Assembly (NCBI RefSeq): GCF_904067045.1 | Contig: NZ_CAJFDC010000013.1 | Location: 372,001 to 436,000 of the forward strand | Reading direction: 5' to 3' | DNA from: Pseudomonas sp. FEN | GTDB lineage: Bacteria > Pseudomonadota > Gammaproteobacteria > Pseudomonadales > Pseudomonadaceae | DNA: 64,000 bases | In this document: in pieces, positions 25,871 to 34,775 of the stretch | How positions within the stretch are numbered: the stretch's first letter is position 1 | Layout of the letters: each line of letters begins with the position of its first letter | Notes under the pieces: generated by a model | The model's database searches: none | What the model was told of the DNA's origin: nothing | What the model saw: only the letters and a program-made list of their open reading frames with translations | Translations under genes and position numbers: made by a program

Positions 25871-26725
25871 ATGAGTATTCAACGTATCGCCGTGATCGGC
25901 GCCGGTATCATGGGCAACGGCATTGCCCAGGTCTGTGCGGTGGCCGGTCTTGAGGTGTCGCTGATCGATGTGTCGCAGCAGGCTCTGGACAAAGGCCTGG
26001 CGACCCTGACCGGCAACCTCGACCGGCAAGTGCGCAAGGCAGTGATCAGCGCTGACGACAAGCAGGCCGCCCTCGGGCGCATCAGCCTGAGCACCGACTA
26101 CGCGGTGCTCGCCCGCGCCGAACTGGTGATCGAGGCGGCGACGGAAAACCTCGAACTGAAGAAGCGCATTCTCAAACAGGTCGCCGAAGTGGCCAGTGCC
26201 GAGTGCATTATCGCCACCAACACCTCGTCGCTGTCGATCACCGAGCTGGCGGCGGCGATCGACCAGCCGGAACGCTTTATCGGCCTGCACTTCTTCAACC
26301 CGGTGCCAATGATGGGCCTGCTGGAAGTCATCCGCGGCCTGCAGACCAGCGACACCACCCATGCCCAGGCCGTGGCCTTGGCCGAGCGGATCGGCAAGAC
26401 CGCGGTCACCGCCCGCAACCGCCCGGGTTTCGTGGTCAACCGCATCCTCTGCCCAATGATCAACGAAGCCATCTTCGTGCTCCAGGAAGACCTGGCCAGC
26501 GCCGAGGATATCGACGCGGGCATGCAGTTGGGCTGCAACCAGCCGATCGGTCCGTTGGCCCTGGCGGACCTGATCGGCCTGGACACCCTGCTGGCGATCA
26601 TGGAGAGCCTGCACACGGGCTTCGACGAACCCAAGTACCGCCCGGCGCAACTGCTCAAGGAAATGGTTGCCGCCGGCTATCTGGGCCGTAAAAGCGGTCG
26701 CGGCTTCTACCGCTACGAGCGCTGA
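25871..26725 (+). CDS. hbdA: 3-hydroxybutyryl-CoA dehydrogenase
   Basis: 284 residues. The N-terminal Rossmann fold has AVIGAGIMGNGIAQVCAVAG with Asp at the end of beta-2 for NAD. IEAATENLELKKRIL, ATNTSSLSITELA and LHFFNPVPMMGLLEVI (catalytic His and Asn) follow; the C-terminal dimerisation domain starts at about 188 (NRPGFVVNRILCPMINEA). Length matches Hbd/PaaH (about 282). It oxidises (S)-3-hydroxybutyryl-CoA to acetoacetyl-CoA, feeding the thiolase upstream. The TetR gene follows after 5 bases. Confidence 0.92.
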   Translation: MSIQRIAVIGAGIMGNGIAQVCAVAGLEVSLIDVSQQALDKGLATLTGNLDRQVRKAVISADDKQAALGRISLSTDYAVLARAELVIEAATENLELKKRILKQVAEVASAECIIATNTSSLSITELAAAIDQPERFIGLHFFNPVPMMGLLEVIRGLQTSDTTHAQAVALAERIGKTAVTARNRPGFVVNRILCPMINEAIFVLQEDLASAEDIDAGMQLGCNQPIGPLALADLIGLDTLLAIMESLHTGFDEPKYRPAQLLKEMVAAGYLGRKSGRGFYRYER

Positions 26726-26730
26726 TCGCC

Positions 26731-27396
26731 ATGGCCCGCGCCGCCCTCGCCGCTATCGTGCCGGAAGCCGAGCTTCAGGCCAGGACCTCGCGTCATCTGC
26801 AAACCCGCGAAAAGGCCGTGGCGTTGTTTGCCCAGCGCGGGTTCGCCCAGGTAGGCCTGCGAGAGTTGGCCGGGCACCTGGGCATCCAGGCAGGCTCGAT
26901 CTACAACCATATCGAGAGCAAGCAAGCCTTGCTCTTCGAGCTGATCGAGAGCCTGCACCTGGAGCTGCTGGGGATCGTCACGCAGCCGGTGCGCAGCACG
27001 CGCTCGGCGGAAAAACGCCTGAACGAACTGATCACCGCGCACCTGGACCTGCATCGTGCCAAGGGGGATTTCTTCCGGGTCGCCGAGCACGAGTTCCATT
27101 GCCTGGAGGCGGCGCAGCAGGCGGCGATCCTGGTCTTGCGCAGGCGCTATGAAAGTCATCTGATCAAGTTGCTGGCGCCGTTGGGGCTGTCGAGCGACGA
27201 CACCCTGGCCCTGACTACCGTGCGCACCTTTCTCTGCCTGCTGAACAACCTGCCGGCCTGGACCGAGGAGGCTGGACTGGATTCGGCGACTTATCAGGCG
27301 TTGATGCACAACATTGCGCTGGGAGCGGTCAAGGGCGCGCTAACTCCCTCCGCCCGAGGAACACGGTCCCTGCAGGAGCCGGCTTGTCGGCGATGA
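26731..27396 (+). CDS. TetR/AcrR-family regulator
   Basis: 221 residues, the third gene of the operon, starting 5 bases after hbdA. The TetR helix-turn-helix is at about 25-70 (ALFAQRGFAQVGLRELAGHL, GIQAGSIYNHIESKQALLFE); the all-helical ligand domain follows. A second regulator in the same operon as the enzymes, besides the divergent AraC protein, suggests feedback repression by an acyl-CoA. Stop at 27394-27396 runs into a REP-like element. Confidence 0.88.
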   Translation: MARAALAAIVPEAELQARTSRHLQTREKAVALFAQRGFAQVGLRELAGHLGIQAGSIYNHIESKQALLFELIESLHLELLGIVTQPVRSTRSAEKRLNELITAHLDLHRAKGDFFRVAEHEFHCLEAAQQAAILVLRRRYESHLIKLLAPLGLSSDDTLALTTVRTFLCLLNNLPAWTEEAGLDSATYQALMHNIALGAVKGALTPSARGTRSLQEPACRR

Positions 27397-27457
27397 GGTC
27401 GGTGAGTCCTGCATCGATCCGGCGGCCGCCAGCGTCGGCAAGTCGGCTCCCACAAGG
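27369..27457. repeat. REP-like inverted element
   Basis: Starts TGCAGGAGCCGGCTTGTCGGC and ends CGGCAAGTCGGCTCCCACAAGG-like, with complementary arms GAGCCGGCTTG/CAAGTCGGCTC. It overlaps the last codons of the TetR gene, which is unusual, since such elements normally lie between genes. Confidence 0.6.
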
Positions 27458-27484
27458 TTTGCGCTGTTCCCTGGAAACGCAGCG

Positions 27485-27835
27485 TTACAGGCAGGTTGCT
27501 ACAGCCGCCAGCCGTCTTGCGCCAATCGGCTTGCTGTTGGTCGCGTAGTAGTCGACCACCGTGCCCGCGCCCTCGTGGCGTACATCGGCAAAGAATTCCG
27601 CGCCACGGGTATAAACGGTCGAGCCGTCCTTGTAACCGGGCTGCAGATAGGCCGCCGCGTCCACACCGAACACCGCGTCGTCCTGCCAGGAAAACTGGAT
27701 GCACTGGGCAACGACATTCTCGGCCTTGCTCGACGTGAAGCTCTTGGTCGGTCCGGTGGTGCGGGTCTGGTTCATGCCGGGCCCCATGCATCCTGTCAAC
27801 GCCACTGCCGCCAAAGCCCCGATTAACATCCGCAT
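27485..27835 (-). CDS. Small outer-membrane-type lipoprotein
   Basis: 116 residues from ATG 27835. The signal MRMLIGALAAVALTGC has a lipobox (L-T-G-C), so Cys16 should be lipidated. The mature part contains FTSSKAENVVAQCIQFSWQD, AEFFADVRHEGAGTVVDYYA and a final TCL; two further Cys could form a disulfide. Homologues of this kind are uncharacterised Pseudomonas lipoproteins. The upstream extension of the frame has no ribosome site. Confidence 0.75.
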   Translation of the reverse strand: MRMLIGALAAVALTGCMGPGMNQTRTTGPTKSFTSSKAENVVAQCIQFSWQDDAVFGVDAAAYLQPGYKDGSTVYTRGAEFFADVRHEGAGTVVDYYATNSKPIGARRLAAVATCL

Positions 27836-27965
27836 GACCGTTCCCCACCGAAAAAAAGAAGCGACTTTAGCATTGTGGCCATTCAATACGAATCACTACT
27901 GAACAAGAGATCGTCCGCAGCCCGACGGAGGCCCCCCTTTCTGAAACTTTCACTTTTGTTCAGGC

Positions 27966-28034
27966 AAAAAAAAGCCCAAGCGGCTGATGGACGCTTGGGG
28001 CTGAAAAATGCATAAACCGTGGTAGGTGAACGCG
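27966..28034 (-). ncRNA. Candidate small RNA (promoter plus terminator, no ORF)
   Basis: On the minus strand, TTGTTA (28069-28064) and TTAATA (28046-28041) are spaced by 17 bases, a good sigma-70 promoter. Transcription from about 28034 would reach a terminator at 28002-27966: stem AGCCCCAAGCG / CGCTTGGGCT (one bulge) with an 8-T tail. The resulting RNA of about 70 bases has no open frame of note, and no gene precedes this terminator, so an sRNA is the simplest reading. The single-stranded part is CACCTACCACGGTTTATGCA and would be available for pairing. I cannot assign it to a named family. Confidence 0.55.
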
Positions 28035-28040
28035 GAGCAA

Positions 28041-28069
28041 TATTAACTCAGTGCGACAATCTGTAACAA
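28041..28069 (-). promoter_or_regulatory. Sigma-70-like promoter of the candidate sRNA
   Basis: -35 TTGTTA and -10 TTAATA (extended to TTAATATTGC) with 17-base spacing on the minus strand. Confidence 0.5.
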
Positions 28070-28272
28070 CATGTTTTTCAAGTTCTTATTGACATAAGCC
28101 CTTCAATAACTACATGTTTTTTATGGTTTTGCGAACCAAAATGGGGCACAAGCAGTGGCCTTTTGTTACTAATACAGACTGTCGGATGGTTTGATATCAC
28201 CCACAACAGTATTTGCTTCACCAACCGGGGGCGGCGACAATTGCCATTCCATTTTCTTTCGAGGTTTGCAAC

Positions 28273-28620
28273 ATGCGTAAAGCACTTACCGTCCTGGCCC
28301 TCAGCGCCCTGTTTGCCCAAGGCGCCATGGCGGCAGGCGGCACACAGGCTGCGGTCGGCGGTGGTCTGGGCGGTGCCCTGGGCAACGTCCTGGGTCAGAA
28401 GATGGGCGGCAGCACCGGCGCGGCGCTCGGTGCCGGCGTGGGCGGCGCGGCCGGTGGCGCGGTGGCAGCCAAGAAAGGCAAGAAAACCAAAGCCGCCATT
28501 GGCGGTGGCCTCGGCGCAGCCGGCGGTTCGCTGCTGGGCAACCAGTTGGGCGGCAAGACCGGAGCAGCCATCGGTGCCGGCCTCGGCGGCGCAGCCGGTG
28601 GCGCCCTGGGCGGCAAGTAA
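28273..28620 (+). CDS. Glycine-zipper protein with signal peptide
   Basis: 115 residues from ATG 28273 (GAGGTTTGCAAC upstream). Signal peptide MRKALTVLALSALFAQGAMA is followed by repeated GxxxG units (GGGLGGALGNVLGQ, GAALGAGVGGAAGGA, GGGLGAAGGSLLGNQLGG, GAAIGAGLGG) broken by a Lys-rich turn (KKGKKTK). Such YMGG/glycine-zipper proteins insert in or cross membranes and are common, poorly understood envelope proteins. A perfect hairpin 14 bases after the stop ends the mRNA. Confidence 0.8.
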   Translation: MRKALTVLALSALFAQGAMAAGGTQAAVGGGLGGALGNVLGQKMGGSTGAALGAGVGGAAGGAVAAKKGKKTKAAIGGGLGAAGGSLLGNQLGGKTGAAIGAGLGGAAGGALGGK

Positions 28621-28633
28621 GACCACGTGCTCA

Positions 28634-28658
28634 TTGTAGGAGCCACTGGCTCCTACAA
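28634..28658 (+). repeat. REP-like perfect hairpin, probable terminator
   Basis: TTGTAGGAGCC-ACT-GGCTCCTACAA, an 11-base perfect stem, followed by ATTTCT. It is the short form of the Pseudomonas TGTAGGAGC repeat. Confidence 0.7.
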
Positions 28659-28819
28659 ATTTCTGCGGGATTTTCCAGATTCCATTGCCTTTGCCCAGTA
28701 TCGATCACGCTGATATCCGCTATCGGCAAGGATCCGTTCTACTGGCGTCGGTACCATTCGTAAAATGGCGCCACTGCCTCACTACCGTCAGGTGAGGGGA
28801 TGTCTTTCCAGAGACCGCC

Positions 28820-29101
28820 ATGAAATACCTTCTGTTTGTCCTGCTCTCGCTGTTCAGCCTGGTTGCCACCGCTCAAGGCGATGCGAGCGCCACTCCCCAG
28901 GGCCACGGTGCCACCGCCAGCAGCCGCGCTGAACCCTACGACTATTCCGAAGACCTCGACATCGCCAAGGCCGTGCGCGCCGACAGCGCCGCCGCGTCCG
29001 ACTGTGGACCGGTGCAGGGGCACGTGGTCTACGTCGACGGCCAGGGCGTGCGCCACGAACTGAACTTCATTCGCCTGGGCAATGCTTGCCAGCACGGCTG
29101 A
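28820..29101 (+). CDS. DUF2790 small periplasmic protein
   Basis: 93 residues. Signal peptide (YLLFVLLSLFSLVATAQG, cleavage about residue 20), a variable Thr/Ser/Ala-rich stretch, then the DUF2790 core with DIAKAVRADSAAASDCGPVQ and VVYVDGQGVRHELNFIRLG and a terminal Cys: two Cys may form a disulfide. Pseudomonas genomes have several copies, some copper- or stress-responsive; function is unknown. ATG 28820 has AGAGACCGCC upstream. Confidence 0.85.
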   Translation: MKYLLFVLLSLFSLVATAQGDASATPQGHGATASSRAEPYDYSEDLDIAKAVRADSAAASDCGPVQGHVVYVDGQGVRHELNFIRLGNACQHG

Positions 29102-29392
29102 TCGACTGCCCTGACCTCTCGTCCCCGCCTGAAAATACCGACAGGGAATGACTTGCAAATTAAAAGTCGGCCAAATATATTACACCCATAATATTACACT
29201 CGAAATACCATCGACGCGCCGAGGCCCAGACCATGAAAAGAACAAGCGTTGATTACCTGCCGACCGCTCGCGGCCAGGACTTCAGGTCGGCCGGATCACC
29301 GATAAGCCCATGCACCGACTGTTTAAAACGCTGGTAGCTGGCGACGTTGCAAGCCGCTGCTTTCGATCCGCCCGCCAACCGGTAACTCCACC
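29102..29392. other. Gap before the efflux genes
   Basis: 291 bases with an AT-rich patch (29158-29212: AAATATATTACACCCATAATATTACACTC), which includes a near-repeat ATATTACAC twice and may hold the promoter/operator of the emrAB-like genes. No gene is supported. Confidence 0.45.
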
Positions 29393-30534
29393 ATGACCAA
29401 CCTGTCCTCGGCCGCTGCTCCTGAACTGGCCGTTCAGAAAAAACCGGTGCTGCTCAAACGCCTTCTGCTGCTGGCGGTGATCACTGGCGCACTGATATTC
29501 GCCGCTTTCTACGGCCTGCACTGGTGGACAGCCGGGCGCTTTATCGAAAGCACCGACGATGCCTATATCGGCGCCGATGTGACGGTGATCGGGCCCAAGG
29601 TGCCGGGTTACATCGCTGAACTAAAGGTCACCGACAACCAGTTCGTACACGCCGGCGACCTGCTGGTGAAAATCGATGATCGCGACTACCTCGCCGCCCT
29701 GCAAAAGGCCGAAGGCGCGGTGGCAGCCCAACAGGCGTTGCTGGCCAACCTCGACGCCACCGAGCAGTTGCAACATGCGGTGATCAGCCAGGCCCGGGCC
29801 GGCATCGATGCGGCCAATGCGGAAACGGTACGCTCGCGCAACGACCCCGTTACGAAAGCCTGGTGGGCCGCTCGGCGGTGTCGGTGGAAAGCGCCCAGCG
29901 GGTCGACGCCACCTTCAAGACCGCCCAGGCCAATGGTGCCAAGGCACAAGCCACGCTGCTGGCCAATCAGCGCCAACTGGATGTGATCGAAACCCAGAAG
30001 CTACAGGCCAAGGCCGCTCTGATGCAGGCCGCCGCCGAACGCGACATGGCCCGCCTGAACCTGTCCTACACCGAATTGCGGGCACCGGTGGACGGCGTGA
30101 TCGGCAATCGTCGGGCGCGGGTCGGTGCCTTTGCCGCGGCCGGTTCGCAATTGCTTTCCGTGGTGCCGCAACAGGGCCTCTGGGTCGATGCCAATTTCAA
30201 GGAAGACCAACTGACCCACATGCTCCCCGGCCAAGCGGTAACCATCCGCGCCGACGTCCTGCCCGGCAAGGTCTTCCACGGCCACCTGGACAGCCTGGCC
30301 CCCGCCACCGGCGCCCAGTTCAGCGTACTGCCGCCGGAAAACGCCACCGGTAATTTCACCAAGATCGTGCAGCGAGTGCCGGTCAGGGTCATGCTCGACC
30401 AGGCCGACGGCGTGCTTGGGCAATTACGTCCGGGGCTCTCGGTCACCGCCGAGGTGGATACCCTGCACACGGCCAGTGGCCTCGTCAGTCGCCCGGTCGA
30501 AGGGAGCGCTCAGCAACTGGTCGGCGCACCATGA
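29393..30534 (+). pseudogene. EmrA/HlyD-type efflux adaptor, frameshifted
   Basis: The first frame (from ATG 29393) gives the N-terminal membrane anchor (LLLLAVITGALIFAAFYGLH) and the first biotinyl-lipoyl half (RFIESTDDAYIGADVTVIGP, KVPGYIAELKVTDNQFVHAG). Near 29845 the frame breaks: AETVRSRND should continue with an RYESLVGRSAVSVESAQRVD-like hairpin, which appears in another frame from 29850 on. The second frame then has YTELRAPVDGVIGNRRARVG and continues to 30534. About four bases appear lost at AACGACC|CCGT. If real, the adaptor is inactive; it may also be an assembly error. The permease gene overlaps its stop (ATGA). Confidence 0.85.
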
Positions 30535-32123
30535 GCAGCCGTGCCCCGACGAAGCCTTTCGATGCGGCGTCAATGAGTACCTCGGTCAAGGTGTTCGCCT
30601 TCGCCACCCTCTGCGTGGGCATGTTTATCGCGCTGCTGGATATCCAGATCGTCTCCGCTTCGTTGCGCGATATCGGCGGCGGACTGTCGGCCGGTGCCGA
30701 TGAAACCGCCTGGGTGCAGACCAGCTACCTGATCGCCGAAATCATCGTGATTCCGCTGTCGGGGTGGCTGTCGCGGGTATTTTCCACGCGTTGGCTGTTC
30801 TGTGCCTCGGCGGTGGGTTTCACCCTGGCCAGCCTGCTCTGCGGTGCGGCCTGGAACATCCAGAGCATGATCGTGTTTCGCGCCTTGCAGGGTTTCCTCG
30901 GCGGTTCGATGATCCCCCTGGTCTTTACCTCGGCGTTCATGTTCTTCAGCGGCAAGCAACGCGTTATTGCTGCCTCGACCATCGGCGCTATCGCCTCGCT
31001 GGCCCCGACCCTCGGGCCGGTGATCGGCGGTTGGATCACCGATATATCCTCCTGGCACTGGCTGTTTTACATCAACCTGGTGCCCGGCGTGTTCGTCGCC
31101 GTGGTGGTGCCGATGCTGGTGCGGATCGACGAGCCGGAGCTGCGCCTGATCAAGGGCGCCGACTACCCGAGCATGCTGCTGATGGCGGTGTTTCTCGGCT
31201 GCCTGGAATACACCCTGGAGGAAGGCCCGCGCTGGAACTGGCTCAGTGACAGCACCATCCTGGCGACCGCGTGGATTTCCGGCCTGGCCGGCCTGGCCTT
31301 TGTCAGCCGCAGCCTGATGGTGGCCAATCCGGTGGTGGACCTACGTGCGCTCAAGGAGCGCAATTTCGCCCTGGGCTGCTTCTTTTCTTTCATCACTGGC
31401 ATCGGCTTGTTCGCGACCATTTACCTGACCCCGCTGTTTCTCGGCCGGGTGCGCGGCTACAGCGCGCTGGACATCGGCCTGGCGGTGTTTTCCACGGGTG
31501 TGTTCCAACTGGCGGCGATTCCGTTGTACGCATTCTTTGCCAACCGGGTCGACCTGCGCTGGCTGATGATGCTGGGATTGGGTCTGTTTGCCGTATCGAT
31601 GTGGGACTTCTCGCCGCTGACCCATGACTGGGGTGGCAAGGAGCTGATGTTGCCCCAGGCCTTGCGTGGCATGGCCCAGCAATTCGCCGTACCGCCCACC
31701 GTGACCCTGACGCTCGGCGCCCTGGCACCGGCGCGCCTGAAACAGGCTTCGGGCCTGTTCAACCTGATGCGCAACCTGGGTGGCGCCATTGGTATCGCGG
31801 TTTGTGCGACGATCCTCAATGATCGGACCAACCTGCATTTCAGTCGGTTGGCCGAGCACCTGAACAGCACCAACGAGGCGCTGAACCAGTGGCTGAGCCT
31901 GGTCGGCGGCAACTTCACCAACCTCGGCCAGAGCGGCAGCGAAGGCACCAACGCGAGCCTGCATCAACTCTGGCAACTGGCCTATCGCGAGGCGCAGACC
32001 CAGAGTTATGCCGATACTTTCCTGGTTATCATGGCCTGTTTCATCATCGCCACGGCCCTGGTGCCGCTGATGCGCAAGGTGCAGCCACCGCCGGTTGCGG
32101 CGGCCTCACCGGATGCGCACTAA
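30531..32123 (+). CDS. DHA2-family drug:H+ antiporter (EmrB-like)
   Basis: 530 residues, overlapping the adaptor by 4 bases, so translation is coupled. It has about 14 hydrophobic segments; the family motifs are LDIQIVSASLRDIGGGLSAG with TAWVQTSYLIAEIIVIPLSG in TM1-2, and FRALQGFLGGSMIPLVFTSA and SLAPTLGPVIGGWITDISSW in TM4-5 (motif C). It would pump hydrophobic or acidic toxicants, with the adaptor and a TolC-type channel encoded elsewhere. No regulator lies directly beside it. Confidence 0.9.
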   Translation: MSSRAPTKPFDAASMSTSVKVFAFATLCVGMFIALLDIQIVSASLRDIGGGLSAGADETAWVQTSYLIAEIIVIPLSGWLSRVFSTRWLFCASAVGFTLASLLCGAAWNIQSMIVFRALQGFLGGSMIPLVFTSAFMFFSGKQRVIAASTIGAIASLAPTLGPVIGGWITDISSWHWLFYINLVPGVFVAVVVPMLVRIDEPELRLIKGADYPSMLLMAVFLGCLEYTLEEGPRWNWLSDSTILATAWISGLAGLAFVSRSLMVANPVVDLRALKERNFALGCFFSFITGIGLFATIYLTPLFLGRVRGYSALDIGLAVFSTGVFQLAAIPLYAFFANRVDLRWLMMLGLGLFAVSMWDFSPLTHDWGGKELMLPQALRGMAQQFAVPPTVTLTLGALAPARLKQASGLFNLMRNLGGAIGIAVCATILNDRTNLHFSRLAEHLNSTNEALNQWLSLVGGNFTNLGQSGSEGTNASLHQLWQLAYREAQTQSYADTFLVIMACFIIATALVPLMRKVQPPPVAAASPDAH

Positions 32124-32137
32124 AGGCCCAACACCGT

Positions 32138-32231
32138 CCTGTAGGCGCCAGCTTGCTGGCGATGGCGATTGCTCAAGCGACAGCGATGCCGCCCCTCAAA
32201 TCACATCGCCAGCAAGCGGGCTCCTGCAAGG
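32138..32231. repeat. REP-like inverted element
   Basis: Begins CCTGTAGGCGCCAGCTTGCTGGCGATG and ends CATCGCCAGCAAGCGGGCTCCTGCAAGG, long complementary arms (GCTTGCTGGCGATG / CATCGCCAGCAAGC) with a variable centre. It lies between the convergent efflux and amidohydrolase genes. Confidence 0.8.
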
Positions 32232-32291
32232 GGACCGCGTTGCCGCTCATTGCCAGTCCAGGGTCAAGACAATCCGTGCAGGGCTCATGAC

Positions 32292-34139
32292 TCAGAACGC
32301 GAAACACGAACAGCCAAAAGCACCCCAGAAACCCTGGAAGTCACTGACCGGCACGCTCGACATCCGCGCCCGCTCGTGACCATGGGCATGCACCCCGCAC
32401 GGGCCACTGCACTGGTGCACTTGAGCCTGCAACGGCGAGTTCGGCCGCCAGTGTCCCGGCACCTTGACCACCGGCGACCAATCCGGGGTCACCGGCAGCG
32501 TCGGCGGCGCGAGCTTGTCAAAATCACCCGCTGCGTGCACCACTTTGCCGTCGACCACCGTCAGCACCGATTCGATCCACTTGATGGCCTCGGCCTCAAC
32601 GCTGAAATAGTCCGCCGACAAGGCCACCAGGTCAGCCAGTTGCCCGACCTTGATCTGGCCTTTCTTGCCCTGCTCCGAGGAGAACCAGGCACTGCCATGG
32701 GTGTACAGCTCCAGCGCGGTTTCCCGTGGCAGGCCCTCGGGGTAGAGCTCGAGCCCACCGACGGTGCGACCGCTGACCATCCAGTACAGCGAAGTCCAGG
32801 GGTTGTAGCTCGACACTCGCGTGGCGTCGGTGCCCGCGCCCACCGGCACGCCTTCGGCCAGCATGCGCTTGATCGGCGGCGTGGCTTCGGCGGCCTTGGC
32901 GCCATAACGCTCGACGAAGTATTCACCCTGGAAGGCCATGCGGTCCTGGATAGCAATGCCACCGCCCAGCGCCCGCACCCGCTCGATATTCTTCGGCGTG
33001 ATGGTTTCACAGTGATCGAAGAACCACGGCAGGCCATTGAACGGAATATCCCGGTTGACCTTCTCGAAGACATCCAGCATCCGCGAAATCGATTCGTCAT
33101 AGGTGGCATGCAGGCGGAATGGCCAGCGCTGCTCCACCAGGTGCCGGACCACCGGTTCCAGTTCCTGCTCCATGGTCTGCGGCAGATCCGGACGGGGCTC
33201 GAGGAAGTCTTCGAAATCCGCCGCCGAAAACACCAGCATCTCCCCTGCCCCATTGTGCCGCAGGAAGTCATCGCCCTGGCCATAGGTGACCTTGCTGGTC
33301 CAGTTCTTGAAGTCCGCCAGTTCTTCCTTGGGCTTCTGGGTAAACAGGTTGTAGGCGATCCGCACGGTCAGTTGCTGCTTGGCCGCCAGCTCTGTGATGA
33401 CTTCATAGTCGTCTGGGTAGTTCTGGAAACCACCGCCGGCATCAATGGCACTGGTGACGCCCAGGCGATTGAGTTCACGCATGAACTGACGGGTCGAGTT
33501 GACCTGATATTCCAGCGGCAACTTCGGCCCCTTGGCCAGGGTCGAGTAGAGAATCATCGCATTGGGCCGGGCGATCAACATACCGGTCGGCTCACCCTTG
33601 GCGTCGCGGACGATCTCGCCACCTGGCGGGTTCGGCGTGTCACGGTTGTAGCCCACCACCCGCAACGCCGCGCGGTTGAGCAAGGCGCGGTCATACAGGT
33701 GCAGGACAAACACCGGGGTATCCGGCGCGGCCTTGTTCAGCTCTTCCAGGGTCGGCATGCGTTTTTCGGCGAACTGGAATTCGTTCCAACCGCCGACCAC
33801 TCGTACCCATTGTGGCGCCGGGGTGCGCTCGGCCTGGTCCTTGAGCAGGCGCAGCGCATCCACCAGCGAGGGCACGCCCTCCCAGCGCAGTTCGAGGTTG
33901 TAGTTCAGGCCGCCACGGATCAGGTGCAGGTGCGAGTCGTTGAGGCCGGGGATGACGGTGCGCCCCTTGAGGTCGATCACCTGGGTCGCGCTACCGCGCA
34001 ACGCCATGGCCTCGCCGTCATTGCCCACGGCGATGAAGCGACCGTCCTTGATCGCCACCGCCGTGGCCTTGGGTTGGGCACGGTCGACGGTATGCAGGCG
34101 GCCGTTGTGCAGAATCAGGTCAGCGATCACATTGCTCAT
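32292..34139 (-). CDS. YtcJ-like amidohydrolase
   Basis: 615 residues; CAAGGAGAACTGAT precedes ATG 34139. It belongs to the amidohydrolase-3 group: an N-terminal beta domain (ADLILHNGRLHTVD, VIDLKGRTVIPGLNDSHLH with the HxH metal ligands at about 70), then a TIM barrel containing WPFRLHATYDESISR, FFDHCETITPKNIER and VPVGAGTDATRVSSYNP (metal-binding Asp). The C-terminus from about 560 (LQAQVHQCSGPCGVHAHGHE) is Cys/His-rich and longer than in the common core. Substrate unknown; close relatives act on N-substituted amides or carbamates. Upstream on the same strand are a monooxygenase-like/DoxX pair. Confidence 0.85.
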   Translation of the reverse strand: MSNVIADLILHNGRLHTVDRAQPKATAVAIKDGRFIAVGNDGEAMALRGSATQVIDLKGRTVIPGLNDSHLHLIRGGLNYNLELRWEGVPSLVDALRLLKDQAERTPAPQWVRVVGGWNEFQFAEKRMPTLEELNKAAPDTPVFVLHLYDRALLNRAALRVVGYNRDTPNPPGGEIVRDAKGEPTGMLIARPNAMILYSTLAKGPKLPLEYQVNSTRQFMRELNRLGVTSAIDAGGGFQNYPDDYEVITELAAKQQLTVRIAYNLFTQKPKEELADFKNWTSKVTYGQGDDFLRHNGAGEMLVFSAADFEDFLEPRPDLPQTMEQELEPVVRHLVEQRWPFRLHATYDESISRMLDVFEKVNRDIPFNGLPWFFDHCETITPKNIERVRALGGGIAIQDRMAFQGEYFVERYGAKAAEATPPIKRMLAEGVPVGAGTDATRVSSYNPWTSLYWMVSGRTVGGLELYPEGLPRETALELYTHGSAWFSSEQGKKGQIKVGQLADLVALSADYFSVEAEAIKWIESVLTVVDGKVVHAAGDFDKLAPPTLPVTPDWSPVVKVPGHWRPNSPLQAQVHQCSGPCGVHAHGHERARMSSVPVSDFQGFWGAFGCSCFAF

Positions 34140-34196
34140 ATCAGTTCTCCTTGCTTGACGGAATGTAACGGTCAGCGAAATCGGTCGCTTGCCGCC

Positions 34197-34775
34197 TCAT
34201 GAGGGACTTGCCGGTTGTAGCCATCGACTGAACAGGCGGGTCACACGGGGCATGAACACATAGACCACCAACAACACAATGCTCAGGGTGATCAGTACGT
34301 TGGCCTGCACGTAACCGCCCAGCCAGGGCAACCAGGCGAACAACGGGCGCCACAATATGGGTACCAGGAAACTCAGGGGCAGGATCACCAGGAAGGTCAC
34401 GCAGGCCTGTTTCCAACGCGGCACCGGGCCTGGCGAGCCGACCTCGGCCGGGGTGAACCAGAACTCGCGGTCGGCATTGATCTCGGTCTGGTCGCCGTCG
34501 GCCAGCATGGGCTGGGCCTCCTCCACCAACTCACGACGGTCGCTGGAGTCCATCCAGTGTTGCAGTTGTTCGGTAGAGGCGAAACGCAGCACGCTGGTAA
34601 ACAGTGTTTGTCCCTGGCTATGCCCGCGCACCACATCGATGCCCAGGTGCCCCGGATAACTGCGGGCCATGGCGATGGTGCGGCGCAGCCAGACTTCATA
34701 GTCCTGCTCCCGACCTTTCTTGATCCGATGACGGACCAACAGGGTCACCACGCCATCCAGTAATTCGATATTCAT
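34197..34775 (-). CDS. Antibiotic biosynthesis monooxygenase (ABM)-like protein with membrane tail
   Basis: 192 residues from ATG 34775. The N-terminal ABM ferredoxin-like domain (about 8-90) has VTLLVRHRIKKGREQDYEVW and FTSVLRFASTEQLQHWMDSS. The C-terminal half holds two hydrophobic segments (ACVTFLVILPLSFLVPILW and NVLITLSIVLLVVYVFM), so the domain is tethered to the inner membrane. Its start overlaps the DoxX stop by 4 bases (ATGA), so the two are translated together. It may remove or sense a quinone or small toxic metabolite. Confidence 0.85.
   Translation of the reverse strand: MNIELLDGVVTLLVRHRIKKGREQDYEVWLRRTIAMARSYPGHLGIDVVRGHSQGQTLFTSVLRFASTEQLQHWMDSSDRRELVEEAQPMLADGDQTEINADREFWFTPAEVGSPGPVPRWKQACVTFLVILPLSFLVPILWRPLFAWLPWLGGYVQANVLITLSIVLLVVYVFMPRVTRLFSRWLQPASPS

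Noticed and set aside
32169..34202. 677-codon plus-strand frame over the amidohydrolase
   Set aside because: Antisense of the amidohydrolase gene, which has full metal motifs and a ribosome site.
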